A stretch of DNA of 64,000 bases from Aphanomyces cochlioides (taxonomy: Eukaryota > Oomycota > Saprolegniomycetes > Saprolegniales > Verrucalvaceae): contig JAHQRK010000018.1 of assembly GCA_019828595.1 (NCBI GenBank), positions 124,001 to 188,000 on the forward strand. The letters run 5' to 3'. How positions within the stretch are numbered: position 1 is the first letter of the stretch; each line of letters opens with the position of its first letter. Shown here piece after piece: positions 44,292 to 56,980 of this stretch. Under the pieces are notes generated by a model that was given only the letters and a program-made list of their open reading frames with translations, was not told the origin of the DNA and searched no databases. The position numbers and the translations under genes were made by a program.

Positions 44292-47200
44292 TTAAGCCAT
44301 GAGTGCCACCCAGTCATTAGTTGCTCGCCGTGATGAATTTTTGCGTGATGGATTCAGCACCGTTGTAGCCAAATTTCGTTTTTGTTGCTGTAGCTCGTAG
44401 ATCTTCTCTTCAATAGTATTCTGGATCACAGTTAGTTTACTAAAGGCAATATGATTCAAACCTGCATAAGAAAACGGTAGACTTGAACTGGGTGATCCTG
44501 ACCGATTCGATGGGTTCTGTCAATGGCCTGCGCTTCCAAGCTGGGATTCCAGCATGGCTCCATAATAAACACATAACGTGCCTTTGTGAGGTTCAATCCC
44601 AAAGCACCACATCTCACGCTCATGAATAGCACGTTAACTTGGTTCGAAGACTGAAACATTTGGACAGTCTGATGTCGACTCTAAAATAACCAATAAGAAG
44701 TTTACAATGAAAGGACGCACTGCAGCGGACATGCGGCCGTCGAGACGACCACATCTTATTAAAGGGTTTGTGACTGCCAGATGATCTTGAAGCAAGTCTA
44801 AAAAACTTGTCCACTGAGAAATAACTAGAACCTTGATCATGTCTCGCTTTGCACGAAGTAGATGATCAAAAAGAACTTGCATTTTCGTGGACATGTGCAG
44901 AGTTGGAAGCTGACTGCAGTTTGGAGGTAACAGTCGTGACGAATTACAGACTTGGCGCAATCGAAGAAGTAATTCAAAAATATGACGCGCAGGTCTTCGT
45001 TCTTGTAAATGTTGTTGAACTTGCTCACGCGTGGTCTGGCGTACTGAGGCGTACCAATTTTTCTCTGCCTCAGTTTGAAAGTTAAGCTTTATCAAATGTT
45101 CGACTTTCGCTGGTAATGGAAGCGAAACATTTGACTTCAGACGTCGAAGCATGCATTTATCAAGTAAACTTTGAAGATGTGCCTCATTTTCAATCTCAGG
45201 AAGACCTAAAAATTGAAACAGTGTGTGAACATCCTCAAGGCGATTCTGAATTGGCGTTCCAGTCACACACCACCGTGCCCGCCCGGATAATTTACATGCC
45301 GCTTGAGCTCTAATTGATGTCAAACCGATAATTAAATGTCTTCATCTCTTCTCTACCTCGCTGTAATGGAGTTGGATATCAAGTGGGCTTCGTCGAGAAT
45401 AACCCTTTCCCAATAGATTTTGTGCAGCTTAGACGCAACAAGCTTTGAATCGCGACGTCTTTTGGTTTGAATCCATCTGGGATGTGGTGCAGTAATATCA
45501 GACTACAAAAGGTTAATCAAGTCATAAGAGATATTCATACCTCAGAAGGACGAGCGTAGGTTGTTTCCTTTACTCGAATTGTATCATAAGTTGTGAGAAT
45601 TATATCGAAGGCATAAAACTCTGGGCTTCTTTGGAAGCGCTTTCGATTCGCCCCATGATACAACCCCACGCTTAAAGTGGTTTTATCTTTTATCTCTTGC
45701 TCCCATTGATGCACCAAACTGAGCGGAGTGATGATTAGCGAAGGACGTTTTTTCGTCGGGTTGCTGGTGTTACTTGACTTGGAGCCGATTAATGCGAGGC
45801 AACAAATTGTTTTTCCTAGTCCCATCTCATCCGCCAATATTCCGCCACGGAATGGAGTAGCATCGCGGCGTTCACGGGATTGCATCCATTCAACAGCTCG
45901 TGTTTGGTGCTCTTCTAGTGTCAAAACAGACCGAGCTGGGTTAACTCTGGCAAGATTGATCGCAGTTGGGGCTTCCACTGTTTCGTAAGGTTGTGTATCT
46001 GAGGCACGTTTACAGCGTTGAACATTTGAATATCTTACCAGGGATAGTCGAATTGATCTCGTCGATACTTGAAATGTCACTACAACGTCCTCGATTGGGA
46101 AAGTTTTGGTGTTGTAAGCAGCTAGATTTCGTTGAAATTTTCAAATCATCGTCAGACGAGCTCAAATTTGTATCATCTGAAACTCGAAGTCGGCGGCGTA
46201 ATGGCTTTTCAGTTGGAGGAGTTCTTTCAAACGGAAAATCATACTCATCTTCAATTGAATGGCGACGCTGCGTTGGGACATCAATTTCTGCTGATGGAGC
46301 CATAAGTAGTGGTGGTTCGAATTCAAAATGATCGAGCAACACAGTTAATTCCATATCAGAACCAATTTCATCTGGTTGGTTTTCTAATTCTTCGAATTGT
46401 TCCAGGTCATCCATGTTGATATCAACATCGATTTGCGGGATGTTCCCATCTCTTTCATCAGCTTTTGTACTTTCAGCATTTAATGTGTCGACGGGCTCCA
46501 TGTCCTCTACCTCTACGACAGTATTTTCAACTGTCGCTTTAATATCAGGTTCATCGATCGATATTTCGCCACCACCGTTGTGATCAACAGTTTCATCTTG
46601 AGGCATGTCAAAAGTAAATGAACCGGACGGTTCAACATCATTGGTATGAGGAGTGCGATTGGTGTTGCTCGTAATCGGAGACAAGTTTGCAAGTCGCTGA
46701 CACAATGTCATTGATACAGCCACGTCAACCGGCTCAAGTGCAAATTCCTGAGAACCAAACTCAGGAAAGAAGCTCGTGTTGCCACCGTCGCTAATCCGCT
46801 TTATCTTCTTCTTCGGGCCTTCACAAACAATGACCTCAAGTGAAATGTTAGATTGTTTACCTGGAGTATTGTATTCAAACGAAACGTCACTGCATGGGGT
46901 GTGATATTCAAACGACTCATCGTTGTCACTCTCATCATCCAGCACTGCCATAACGTGCTCCAATTGACGCTTGTCCTCTTCAGTGACTTCATAAGCATCA
47001 ATCGCACCTCCAAATCGGTCGCGGATCACTTTTTCAACGTATTCTTTCCACCCCTTCTCTTCGTACTCTTCCCTCCAGAACCCCATGGCGTGATTTCCGC
47101 GCGCAATGGAGCAATTTGAATATTGTCCCTTCCATCCGGATATCATCCGGTAGCCAATCCGAATCGACAAAGAGAACTTGTTGAACCAGATGAGCAATTG

Positions 47201-47308
47201 TACCAGGCCACGTTGCCTATCGAATATAGACCGACTAATATCTACATAAAGAGCATGAATAACGCCTGAGAGATATGATATGAGAGCGTCTCCACCGCAA
47301 AATGACAT
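44292..47308 (-). CDS. SNF2-family DNA translocase/helicase, six exons (937 aa)
   Basis: This is an ATP-driven chromatin or repair remodeller. The exons (minus) are 47308-46039, 45998-45541, 45502-45357, 45309-44706, 44668-44462 and 44420-44292, 2814 nt in total. The introns are 37-47 nt with GT-AG ends. The N-terminal 430 residues are acidic and unrecognised. Motif I is GGILADEMGLGKT, motif II LDEAH (exon 3) and motif III TGTPIQN. The C-terminal lobe follows, with SQWTSFLDLL, GLNLT and RTHRIGQ (motif VI). The wording (LRLRQVCNS, VLVISQW) is closest to the Rad5/Rad16/TTF2 branch, but no RING finger is present. The start codon is the least certain part; an internal Met before GFWREEYEEKGW is an alternative. 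Confidence 0.88.
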
Positions 47309-48468
47309 TACCTATTCCGCGACATTTACACCAAACTGCTTTTATTTCTGCTGTTGAAGTGAGGGACTACAACAGAAATCTCATGATGGATATCACGTTG
47401 TCAATCATAATCGAAGCCTATAAACTATAGTACTGCTCCTTTTACTTGTCGTCGATCCCTAATTTGAATGAGGTTGACCACCGATAGTATTACGATCTTC
47501 ATTCAATACGTCTTACAACTCAACACCGAGGCCATCGTAAACGTATACACCTCCAAACAATGTTTTTCTAGTTGGATAAGTTAATCAATTCAAGGTCACG
47601 GTAGTTTCCCCCATTTAAGTGTAAACTATGTTATCAAGAAAGAGCTGGCTCCGCTTTTATCATGGTGCAGAACAAACTTGGCAATTTCCAGCAAAAAGTG
47701 CAATCTCATGCCTATCAACTCGAGTTCAACCTTTCGTTGTATATACACTTGAACAATCCATTTGGGACATTTTCCATCCCACATTCGTCTGTATTCACAG
47801 CGGAAGCTTGATATCAACCCATTCTTTTCAATACACAGTTTCTTGCTACTTGCATCTGAGAGGGCAAGCAATCATCTTCAAACTATTGATCATTTTGACC
47901 TGATCTTCCCGTTTTCTCGATGCTTCATTGGTCTCGCTAAAATGTTTTATCCAATCAAATGTGTGTATGTGGACATTGTCCCACAAAAGTCGCTCGAGCT
48001 GGGAATAGAGTGTCCTCCCTCCTTAATTAAAAATTCAAAGGACACTATGGCCTCATGGATCATTTCAGCGATTTTCCTGCAAGGACTTGCTTAAAAGCGA
48101 TGAGAAAGCGGTTGAATTTGTCATTTTACACGGTCGAAACATTATGACAAGATTCAATCTTGTGGGAGATTCCAAATTATGTACCAAACACACTCAAACA
48201 CTTGCCTTCGCGAGATCGCTCAACCAACAACAATTAGCGTTCAATCATACATAATAAATCAATCGATCAAATATCTTCGGAAGCTGCTTGAACGTCGCCC
48301 ACCTCTATTTCGAGAGGTTTAATCTTGAGAAGGAGAAAAGGTTATCATGAGGAAAGTACAGTACGTCCGTCCTGATGGTTTTGCTATTTTGCATGTCTAC
48401 CCTCCCTTGACTTGAGCGACTTTTATGGGACGGAGATCGATTGAGAACTGCTCAGTTGTCAATTCAAA
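47309..48468. other. Intergenic region between divergent genes
   Basis: No recognised gene. Minus-strand patches near 48330-48277 (KPLEIEVGDVQAA, then stop) and 48040-47880 look weakly coding but do not join. A plus-strand 110-codon frame (47762-48094) is not family-like. Confidence 0.35.
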
Positions 48469-48834
48469 ATGGCCACGCCGACAACAACCGAGGACCTCTC
48501 TGTTGATGAAGCCAGTGATGAAGAGTTCGAAGAACTCAAGTGCACCAGGAAACAGCCACAGCGTGAAGTTTCAATGGAATACACAACCCGACCACGCAAC
48601 CCACTTGCTCGGCAGCTGGAAGCTGAATCGCAGCCTGATCAATGGATTTTGCTCGCCACGACGCCAAAGCGAAAGGCCGAAGCGATGTGGGATGAGCTTG
48701 TAGATCCTATATGCGTTCCTCGGCCGAACAAACGCTTACGCATACCATGCACATCGCCAGCAGAAGCCCGGCATCGAGCTCGCATGCTGAGTCAATGTTT
48801 TCGATCGATTCATCCATGTATACAAGATACATAG
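48469..48834 (+). CDS. Small hypothetical protein (121 aa)
   Basis: The ORF has an ATG start in an AAAATGGCC context. It has an acidic N-terminus (DEASDEEFEEL) and a basic C-terminal half with a possible nuclear signal (RPNKRLRI). There is no membrane segment or recognised domain. Its balanced composition and lack of a strong antisense frame make it plausible. It is transcribed away from the SNF2 gene and toward the SDR gene. Confidence 0.5.
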   Translation: MATPTTTEDLSVDEASDEEFEELKCTRKQPQREVSMEYTTRPRNPLARQLEAESQPDQWILLATTPKRKAEAMWDELVDPICVPRPNKRLRIPCTSPAEARHRARMLSQCFRSIHPCIQDT

Positions 48835-48888
48835 ATGTTGCTAGAAGTTAGCTAGAAAACCAAGACATATTCGTCGTTAATTATCCGT

Positions 48889-50901
48889 TTACCACTCGGT
48901 TTCATGATAATCTTTGTAGAAGAGGCCAAACGAATTCTGTTGAGTGTTATAGCCCATGAAAACAGGATCCAAAATACGAGCAGCTAGTGCACGATTTGAG
49001 CCAAAACTAAAATTACCTCGACGTACCAGCATCGATTTCATCAATGGGTGTTTGAAAGTTGGCTTTCTTTGCATATTGATGCGCCTTTTCGAGAGGATTT
49101 TCGTCATTGATCCAGCTATGCAGGAGAATTATCAGCAAGATGGAGTGCGACGCCACTTACCCCGTGTCAACTGAGTTCATATAAATACCATGCTTACTCA
49201 GCTCTTCCGCACAAGTTCGCGTCATCATATTCAATGCCGCTTTGGCCACTAGTGAAGGATAACATCATTGTAAATCCGGTGTGAGGTACTGTTGGTGTGA
49301 GGATGGTTGGGAGTCTTGTATCGGTAAAACTTGCCTTCCATGGCACTCACATTGATAATGTACTTAGACTGAGATTCTGTTCGCTCCATCAAACTGCGCA
49401 ACCGGCTGTTCATGATGAAAGGAGCGAGAGTGTTAATCGCGAATACTTCGGCAACTTCAGGAGTAGACACTTGACCCATCTTTAGGATCCACGAATTGGT
49501 CTTGCGCAAATCCAATTGTTGACCATTGACGTCGGTCATACCTAGTCATTCGAAATTAAATTTGAATGAAGGATTCTTGGATCCTACCTTCAGGAAAATG
49601 CGTGGACATGTCGTGGTCTTCCAAGAGTAAAGGAACTTGGGACTTGACAGCACTGGGCACCGCAGATGAGGGAACCGATTGTTGTGGTTGAGTCTCTCCA
49701 GATCCAGTCAAAGTCTTCGCATTTTGAAGTGTTGACGTAAACGAATGATGTTGGCGCAATGTAGCTTGCACGGCTTCGGGCATATCGAGCAATGGCATGG
49801 TTTCTTTTGGCATCATGTGAGCGTAGTAGGATGGAGGACGGCGAATAGTCTGACAAGCATTGTGAATCACAACGTCAAGACGAGGGTAAGTTTGCAGAAT
49901 GTAGTCCATAAAATGCTCCAAGTGGACAAGATCACTATTGGCACAGAGGTTGGACAAATATTACAGCACACCTTACCGAAAATCAATGCCAAAAACATGC
50001 AAACGGTCTTTGAAGGAAGCATACTCGGGATGCTTAGAGTAGCGCTCAGCAGTATCGTGAGGAAAACGACTTGTGGCGATAACAGTAGCGCCAGCCATTA
50101 AGAGCTTCAACGCCGTTTGATACCTAGATATCACGATTAAGGCGCATCTCAATGGATGATTAATTACCCAATTTTTACACGAGCACCTGTGACCAGTGCA
50201 ACTTTGCCACGCAAATCTGCAGTTTGCATACGTTTGGTGTAGTTGAGTTCCGCACAAGCTATGACACTTCATGAGAGACATTTGTGAAAGAGTGTACAAA
50301 CTTGGACAAAGCTGGTCGTAGAAATGGTGCAATTTTTCGTATCGAACCTTGCATGTATAGCAAGATCGTTGTTTGTTGAGCTCGACTGGTGTTGCTGCTT
50401 TATCACCTTCAAAAAGAGCAACTGGTGGTGTATCTTCTTCGACAGCGCCGTCGGCAATTAATGGCAGCATGGATGCTTCTTCTTCGTCCTTGCCTTGCTC
50501 AAGCAACTCGTTGAGTTTTTCAACACGTGCTTTACGCAAGGTGGCACTGTTTATGTACTTGTGGTCGTTCATCTTGCGCTTGATACGCCGTGCTTCTTTT
50601 TCTCGACGCAGTTCCTGGTCTTCCAAATACTTTTTTCGTCCTTTGCCTTGAAACTTTCGACTCTCCATGTAATCCGACACAGGTGCCAACACCTTGCGAA
50701 AGTTTCGTAGTGCCGAACGCTCAATGATCGACGTGTCCTTTGACAAGGCTTGAAGAACCTACAGATTTTTTTCAAGCTTGCTTTGTTACGAGGATATGGT
50801 ACCTCAAGGCATGTATTCAAGCTTTCCTCTGAGAATGGCAATGGCTCTTCGGTTGGCGCATTAGCCGCAACTTCATCTGAGTGGCCATTGTCCTCGTCCA
50901 T
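48889..50901 (-). CDS. Short-chain dehydrogenase-like protein with N-terminal zinc ribbon, nine exons (554 aa)
   Basis: The exons (minus) are 50901-50803, 50758-50302, 50258-50168, 50123-49977, 49934-49588, 49541-49290, 49248-49161, 49115-49027 and 48983-48889. They total 1665 nt, and the eight introns are 41-46 nt. The N-terminus is charged, with a basic helix ([19 protein letters not shown]). A split zinc ribbon follows: CYTC (166-169) and CPTC (184-187), the second pair completed across an intron. It leads straight into the Rossmann fold: [14 protein letters not shown] (TGxxxxIG at 209-216), then [23 protein letters not shown] and NSVDTGW. At the usual YxxxK site the sequence is TNMAK, so the catalytic Tyr is absent. 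I recognise a conserved zinc-ribbon/SDR family of protists and plants with unknown substrate. NAD(P) binding is likely and reductase activity uncertain. Confidence 0.88.
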
Positions 50902-51009
50902 CCTGAATTTGAAACTGAATGGAGCCCCGCCAAATTTTCATTAAGTTCGATGATTGTCCAAGAAAGTACGAACAATAAGCAACTTTCGAATTTGGCTGTC
51001 GTCGACACA
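50902..51009. promoter_or_regulatory. 108-bp bidirectional intergenic promoter region (SDR / ZIP)
   Basis: The SDR and ZIP start codons face away from each other across 108 bp, so the two promoters must overlap. No TATA box or clear Inr could be singled out. Confidence 0.5.
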
Positions 51010-52639
51010 ATGAAGGTTGGCAAGGTGACTTGTGTCCTCGTCTTGGCTCTGGCGGCGCTCTCGCTCGCTGACCATGACCATCACCACAGCCACGACCATG
51101 CTAGTGTGCATGGAGTTGAATCGAGGTTTTTTCGCCCTCTTCGTTAGTTTTGTCTAAGGTCCACAAATAGCAGCGATCGCCATCATGACCACGGCCACGC
51201 GACCCATGAGATTCATGAGCATTCTCACGATCATCATGACCCTCATCATGTCCACGACCATGACCACGATCACCCTAGCTCTACGGACCACTCGCATGAC
51301 CAAGACCATGATTCGAGACAGCTTTCTCATGACAATGATGTTGTCGAAGTTGGAATTGATGAGCTGGGCCATGCTCACCACCAGCATGAACACTCTCATG
51401 AAGACGATGATGACATCCATGCGCACAGTGATGATCATGGACACTCTCATGACCACGGACATTCGCACGACCACATGGACCTTCGACGACCAATTCCTGG
51501 CCCGATGAAGCCAGTCCAGCCCGCTGCCCACGATGATAGCCATGCCCAATCGCATGAAGATTCACATGACCACTCCCATGACCATAGTCACTCCCATGCG
51601 CATGACCATGGACATTCCCACTCGCACGACCACGGTCACGCGACAAAGGAACTCAACAGTATTTCGTTGAAGTCAACGACAATTTTCGACCGTTTTGACT
51701 CGTCATTGTGGTCCGAGGCGTTGTTCGCTACTGCTTTGGTTGGCATTGCTCCTGTGATTATTCTTTTCTTTATTCCTCTGGGGCAACACGGTCTTCACAC
51801 TGAAAGTGAAAAGCCTTTGCTCCGCGTCTTCCTCAGCTTTGCGGCAGGCGGTTTGCTCGGCGATGCGTTGCTGCATTTGCTTCCGCATTCTATCCCAGGA
51901 GGCCATGACCACGCGCATGATCATGCACACGACCACGACCATAGCGACGGCAATGGCCATAGCCACTCTGTTCAAGATCTTGCTCCATACTTGTGGTTAC
52001 TTGGTGGCCTTTTAACATTTTTGATGTTGGAAAAATTTGTGCGCGCCCACACTGGTGAACATGGCCATTCGCACGGCCACTCACACGGTCATTCGCATTG
52101 TAAACCACCTGAAAAAGTAAAACCTTCAGCTGAAATCAAAGAAGAAAACAAGCAAACGATTTCAGCAGCTGGATATCTCAATTTGGCAGCTGACTTCTCC
52201 CACAACTTTACCGATGGCTTGGCCATTGGAGCAACATTTGTGCACGGACGTAGTAGTGGATGGCAAACAACGTTGGCTATGTTGCTCCACGAAGTGCCTC
52301 ATGAGATTGGTGACTTTGCGATTTTGATTCAATCCGGCTTTACTCGCTCAGATGCTATGTGGACGCAATTGTACACTGCGCTTGGTGCTATGGTGAGCCT
52401 GTCAATTCAACATGGTTTCTAATCAACTCGACTAGGTTGGCACACTTGTCGGCTTGCTCATTGAAGCGCATACTGCGGCATGGGTGACCCCATTCACTGC
52501 TGGTGGATTTGTCTACATTGCATGCACAAGTGTGTTTCCCGAATTGCTCGAGGATTCGTCCCTTTGGCAATCGATCCTTCAATTGGCTGCCATGTGCTCT
52601 GGCATTGGTCTCATGTTGTTGATTGCTCTATATGAGTAA
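51010..52639 (+). CDS. ZIP-family zinc transporter, LZT/KE4 (SLC39A7-like) type, three exons (513 aa)
   Basis: This should move Zn2+ into the cytosol, in this subfamily usually from the ER or Golgi. The exons are 51010-51125, 51171-52392 and 52436-52639 (1542 nt). A signal peptide (KVTCVLVLALAALSLA) precedes a roughly 190-residue lumenal region dense in HD/HS repeats. TM1 starts near 219, then FAAGGLLGDALLHLLPH. A second His-rich loop separates TM3 and TM4. TM4 carries HNFTDGLAIGA (383 on). TM5 carries HEVPHEIGDF (412 on), the HEXPHEXGD motif that defines LZT-type ZIPs. The last exon supplies the C-terminal helices. It is divergent from the SDR gene. His-region reading frames on the opposite strand are shadows of the repeats. 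Confidence 0.93.
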
Positions 52640-52759
52640 AATAGAATAAGTTCTTAATGGAACTGACGCGTCTACCTTCAGTTACTTTATGGTAGCAGTT
52701 ACTGTCAGTCGGACTAATCGGCAACTTGACTGGGGAGTCGCAACACTCTCAATAGAGTC

Positions 52760-55700
52760 ATGAATGGAATCGGGTCAACATTGCGGGCAGTACCGCGAAA
52801 TAACGCTGTTGCTCCTGGTCCCCCAGCCGCGAGCACGAAGAAGGCGAAACCAGCCATTCCTGGCATGCATAGATCGGCAAGCAAACCACGAGCAAAAACT
52901 CTCAATTATGACGGCGAACTTGTCACTCGCTCATTAAACTCAACACGAGCAGAGACTTTGCCATCTCCAAAAGCTCGACCAGTGCGTAAAATACAGAAGG
53001 ATTCACGTCTATCCAAGTCGTACCGGAGAATGCTCGCCAAAGCCCATGATTCCAAGACATTCATCATCAATCCAAAAGATTCAAACAGCGTCCTGTGGGA
53101 TATTTTCATGGGTGTACTCATTGCTTACAGCGGCGTGACTGTACCTTTGATTGTTTGCTTTCCAGGGTACGTCAGCACATCATAAGCTGTTTGACATTGT
53201 TGTTGCAGGTTCCAGACGTCATCCGATTGGACTTGGGCCAACGGTATCATCGACGTTTGTTTCGGGATCGACATCATTCGGAATTTTCTCGTCGGCTACC
53301 ATGACGAAAGGGACGAATTGGTTGTGAATCACAAAGAAATTGCGAAAAAATATTTGAAGACATGGTTTCTTCTCGACATCGTTTCGACAATACCAATCGA
53401 AAGCATTACAACATATTTTGGCAATCAGTCAACTTCTCATTCGTTTTCATCCATTCAATTATTTCGAATTCTGCGCGTAGCACGCATCATCAAATTGACA
53501 CGCTTGGCAAAACTCCAAGCATTTTTTGCTAAGGTATAAAAGCGACTCCCATGATATTTCATTGCAACTTAGGCCGAAACAGCGTTTGGATTCAACGCTG
53601 GCATGGTTCGACTTGTCCGTCTTGTATTGTATGTCTTGTTTATATCTCACTTGCTTGCCTGCTTCTTTCATTTACTTGGTCAGCCAAATGATCCTCCAAC
53701 ACGCGAACCATCCGAAAATCCACCTGTGACCTGGCTGTGCCCTCCAGATGTGCGAATGCGTTGTGTTCGATGGGAAAGCGATTCTGTGCGATATCTGTAC
53801 AGTCTGTATTGGGTTATTACGACATTGACAGGTGTTGGGTTTGGAGATGTAGTCCTCGTCAATGTTTTCGAAAGAATGTACGCAATTTTAGCGATGATCA
53901 TCGGTGCATCCGTGTTCGGTTTTGTTATTGGTAATATTTCCACGTTGCTCGAGAGCATGGACAAACGAGCAGCAATGTATCAAATGAAAATGATGCTTGT
54001 GAAGGATTATATTCGCAACCGAAATTTACCCAACGAGTTAAGGCATAAATTGAAGAGGTGAATATGAAATATGTATCGATGGATATTAATTAAACATAGG
54101 TATTTCGAGCACTACTTGTCTAGGGCTTCTTTGTTTGATGAATCGTCTATTCTCGGGGAGCTCTCCCTCAGTTTACGCAACGAAATAGTGCATGAGACCT
54201 GCAAGGATATTTTTCAGTAGGAATGTGTATTTACATTTTATTTAACCTCTTCTTTTTAGAATTCCAGCTTTCTCCTTGATTAATCCACAATTCGTCATGG
54301 ACATGGCGGTTTGCATCAAGCCATTGTTTTTGTTGGCAGATTCGGTCATTGCCAAGGAGCATACAGTGGGCCGGGAGATGTATTTTCTCAACTCAGGGGT
54401 GGTTGCCATGTATAATAGCAGTCTGAATGGAAAGAGAATCCTCTTGGAAGTCATGAGCGAGAATGCTTATTTTGGTGAAGCAGCACTATTGTATTTTGCT
54501 CTGCGGGAAAACACATTTCAAAGTGTCACGAACTGTGATATGTACACATTACTCAAGGAAGATTTCGATGTACTGGTTGAAGAGTACCCAGAGACAGAAG
54601 GAATATTAATTGAATTTTACGAACATCGAAAACAATTATACCAGGAGACTCTCGACATGACGATGAAAAGATATGCTGTATGTCTTGCTCAATCTATTTC
54701 CAGCTGACATGGTGTTATAGTTGTATGAAGCAATGAAAGATGACGAAGTAAAAATGTCCAAGTTTGAGGATTACTGCCCTCATTTGAAAGTATGCTATAA
54801 TGGTAAATTGACAGCCATTGAGCAACTTCCCATGGAAATTCTACGAAATATCGATTTCAATATTGCCCCCAAGGTATCCCTCTTTAATTCATCGTTCGCA
54901 AAGAAAGTCATTGTTGACGGTTAGTGCTTATGGAGTGCATGGCTAACCAGACATCTGCTCTGTAGGTATTCAGAATCAAGTGTTGTACTCGAAGAATTGG
55001 AGAGCTCGAATTTCAGTCATCATTGGTCCACACAATTCAATGAAACTTCGCTGGGATGTTTGGCTTGGCATTCTCATTTTTTACAACGTCATTAGCATTC
55101 CTATTCAAGTTGCATTTCAAGGTACTTCGTCTGGAGACGATCCTGCATTAGGTGATGTTGTGAAATCGGTGAGACTAAGCTGTAGCAACTCTCGTGCTTA
55201 TCATGTCTATTAGTATATGGATATTGTCATTGATGGATTCTTTGCTTTGGACATACTCTTGACATTTCGAACGGGGTACTATGATTCGCAAGGCAATTAT
55301 ATTGAGTCGTCGTTTAAAATCGCAAAGCATTACTGCCATGTGTGGTTTTGGGTTGATTTTGTTTCGACATTCCCGTTTGGCTACGTTATCAATAATTATG
55401 TTGGGACTTCAACGTCGGCAGACGGGACCACAACGCAAACAAGCAGTGCTGTGCCATACCAAAATTTTAAACTCATTCGATTTGCTCGTTTGATTCGATT
55501 ACTCAAACTCGCGCGCTTGCTTAAGTTTAACAAAAGTTTTGGCAGTGTTGAAAATGTAATCAACTTGAGTCCGGCAGCAACACGCCTTCTTATGCTCTTT
55601 TTACAAGTAAATTATCGCCATGTCTAGTATTTTGACGTCTTTCTTAGGTTTGCATGATCGCCCATTTATCGAGTTGTGCATTTTTCTTTGTTGGGGCTAC

Positions 55701-56980
55701 ATCGAATGATTTATACGATGGCATGAGCTGGATCAGCGATCAAGGCTTGAATAATGCGACATTGGGTGAAAAATATGTCTTGTCTTTGTACTTCGCTTTT
55801 ACAACCATGGCCACCGTTGGTTATGGTGATATTCTACCCATTTCCCACTTGGAAGTTGCCTATGTTATCTTCTATATGTTGGTTGGGGCTTCCGTGTTTG
55901 GTTACATCATTGGGTCCATGAGCAGTCTCGTGGATCAGATGCAAACAAAGAGCATGGCAGCAAAGGAAAAGATGAATCGTGTCAAGGTAAGAGAGAGAAC
56001 TCGAAAATACTAAGTATTTCTTAAAGGATTACATGAAAGAACGTCGGCTACCGAAGCCGTTGTGCAACCGTATCCGCCGGTACTTTGAATTTTATATGTC
56101 CCAAAAGGAAATTGCTGATGAAAGTGCTTTCTTGGATGACCTGTCAGACGATTTACGTACGCAGTTGGTGCTGCATTTAAATCGCGATGTTGTGAGCAAA
56201 ATTTCATTCTTTTCACATCAAGACGATGCGTGTATATCCTATCTGATGGGTATCTTGTATCAAGAGTGCTGCACCCCTGGTGAATACATTTTTTATGAGG
56301 TTGAACGTCAGCAATTCCAGGTCGATTGACGTACGTTTAGGGTGAATACGGTCGCCACATGTATTTTCTGGTCAAAGGAACTGTCGAAGTGGTCATAAAT
56401 GCAGGAACAGCGAAGGAGATAACTTGCAAAGTAAGATCCAAAGTGTAAATCAATTAGCTTGACCTGTCTTAGGTCCTAACGGAGGGATCCTTTTTCGGTG
56501 AATTGGCAATGCTCCTCAGCTCTAAACGATGTGCAAGCGTTCGAGCTAAAACGTTTGGTATTTTGTATGTACTTAGTCGAAATGGCATGGAACGGATCCG
56601 CACTCACTACCCAGGTAGTCTATGTTGCTGTAATACGACTTAATATCCTTGTAGATATATCAAATCAGATTACACGCGAGATAAGGAGCAAATTGCAGAA
56701 GATAAAAGCAGACACTCTTGCTCAACCGAATGCTGGACAAATGGCTGGACATATTCCCGACGAAGAGAATTTTACAAAAGAAATGGAAAAACCCATTCGA
56801 GATTCGATAACTATGATTGATCGAGCCTTGAGCACATTAATGGGTTACTACGGTGATGGCGAAAAGGGCAAACGTCGCTCCATCGCCTGTGTCATTCTGC
56901 ATTTGAAAAAATTTGAATTCGCTCACCGCGACGAAATCGGACACTCAACGGATGCAGCCAAGTTGCAACCACCGGTTTGA
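52760..56980 (+). CDS. Single-chain two-module (12-TM) voltage-gated/cyclic-nucleotide-binding cation channel, 13 exons (1238 aa)
   Basis: The exons are 52760-53166, 53209-53533, 53573-54057, 54100-54216, 54260-54677, 54721-54919, 54966-55168, 55214-55606, 55648-55986, 56027-56299, 56341-56430, 56473-56614 and 56655-56980. They total 3717 nt, with introns of 39-46 nt. Module 1 has S1 near 120, S4 FRILRVARIIKLTRLAK (about 222-240) and filter TGVGFGD (330-336). A cyclic-nucleotide-binding fold (about 450-560) follows, whose cassette YFGEAALL..RENTF lacks the canonical Arg-Thr/Ala pair. Module 2 (from about 655) has S4 RFARLIRLLKLARLLK, filter TVGYGD (905-910) and a canonical cassette FFGELAMLLSSKRCASVRA. 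The family is CNG/HCN/KCNH-like. Two such chains would form the tetrameric pore. The C-terminus is an unrecognised basic and helical stretch. Confidence 0.9.

Noticed and set aside
47762..48094. 110-codon plus frame between the SNF2 and small hypothetical genes
   Set aside because: It is low-complexity hydrophobic/Ser wording, with no domain and no supporting splice sites.
51154..51555. Met/Val-rich antisense frame opposite the ZIP His-rich region
   Set aside because: It is a composition shadow of CAT/GAC repeats in the His/Asp-rich segment.
52760..54919. Channel modules as two separate genes
   Set aside because: Exons 6 and 7 join in frame through a 46-nt GT-AG intron, and there is no stop, promoter gap or new ATG context between modules. 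A transcript test would settle it.
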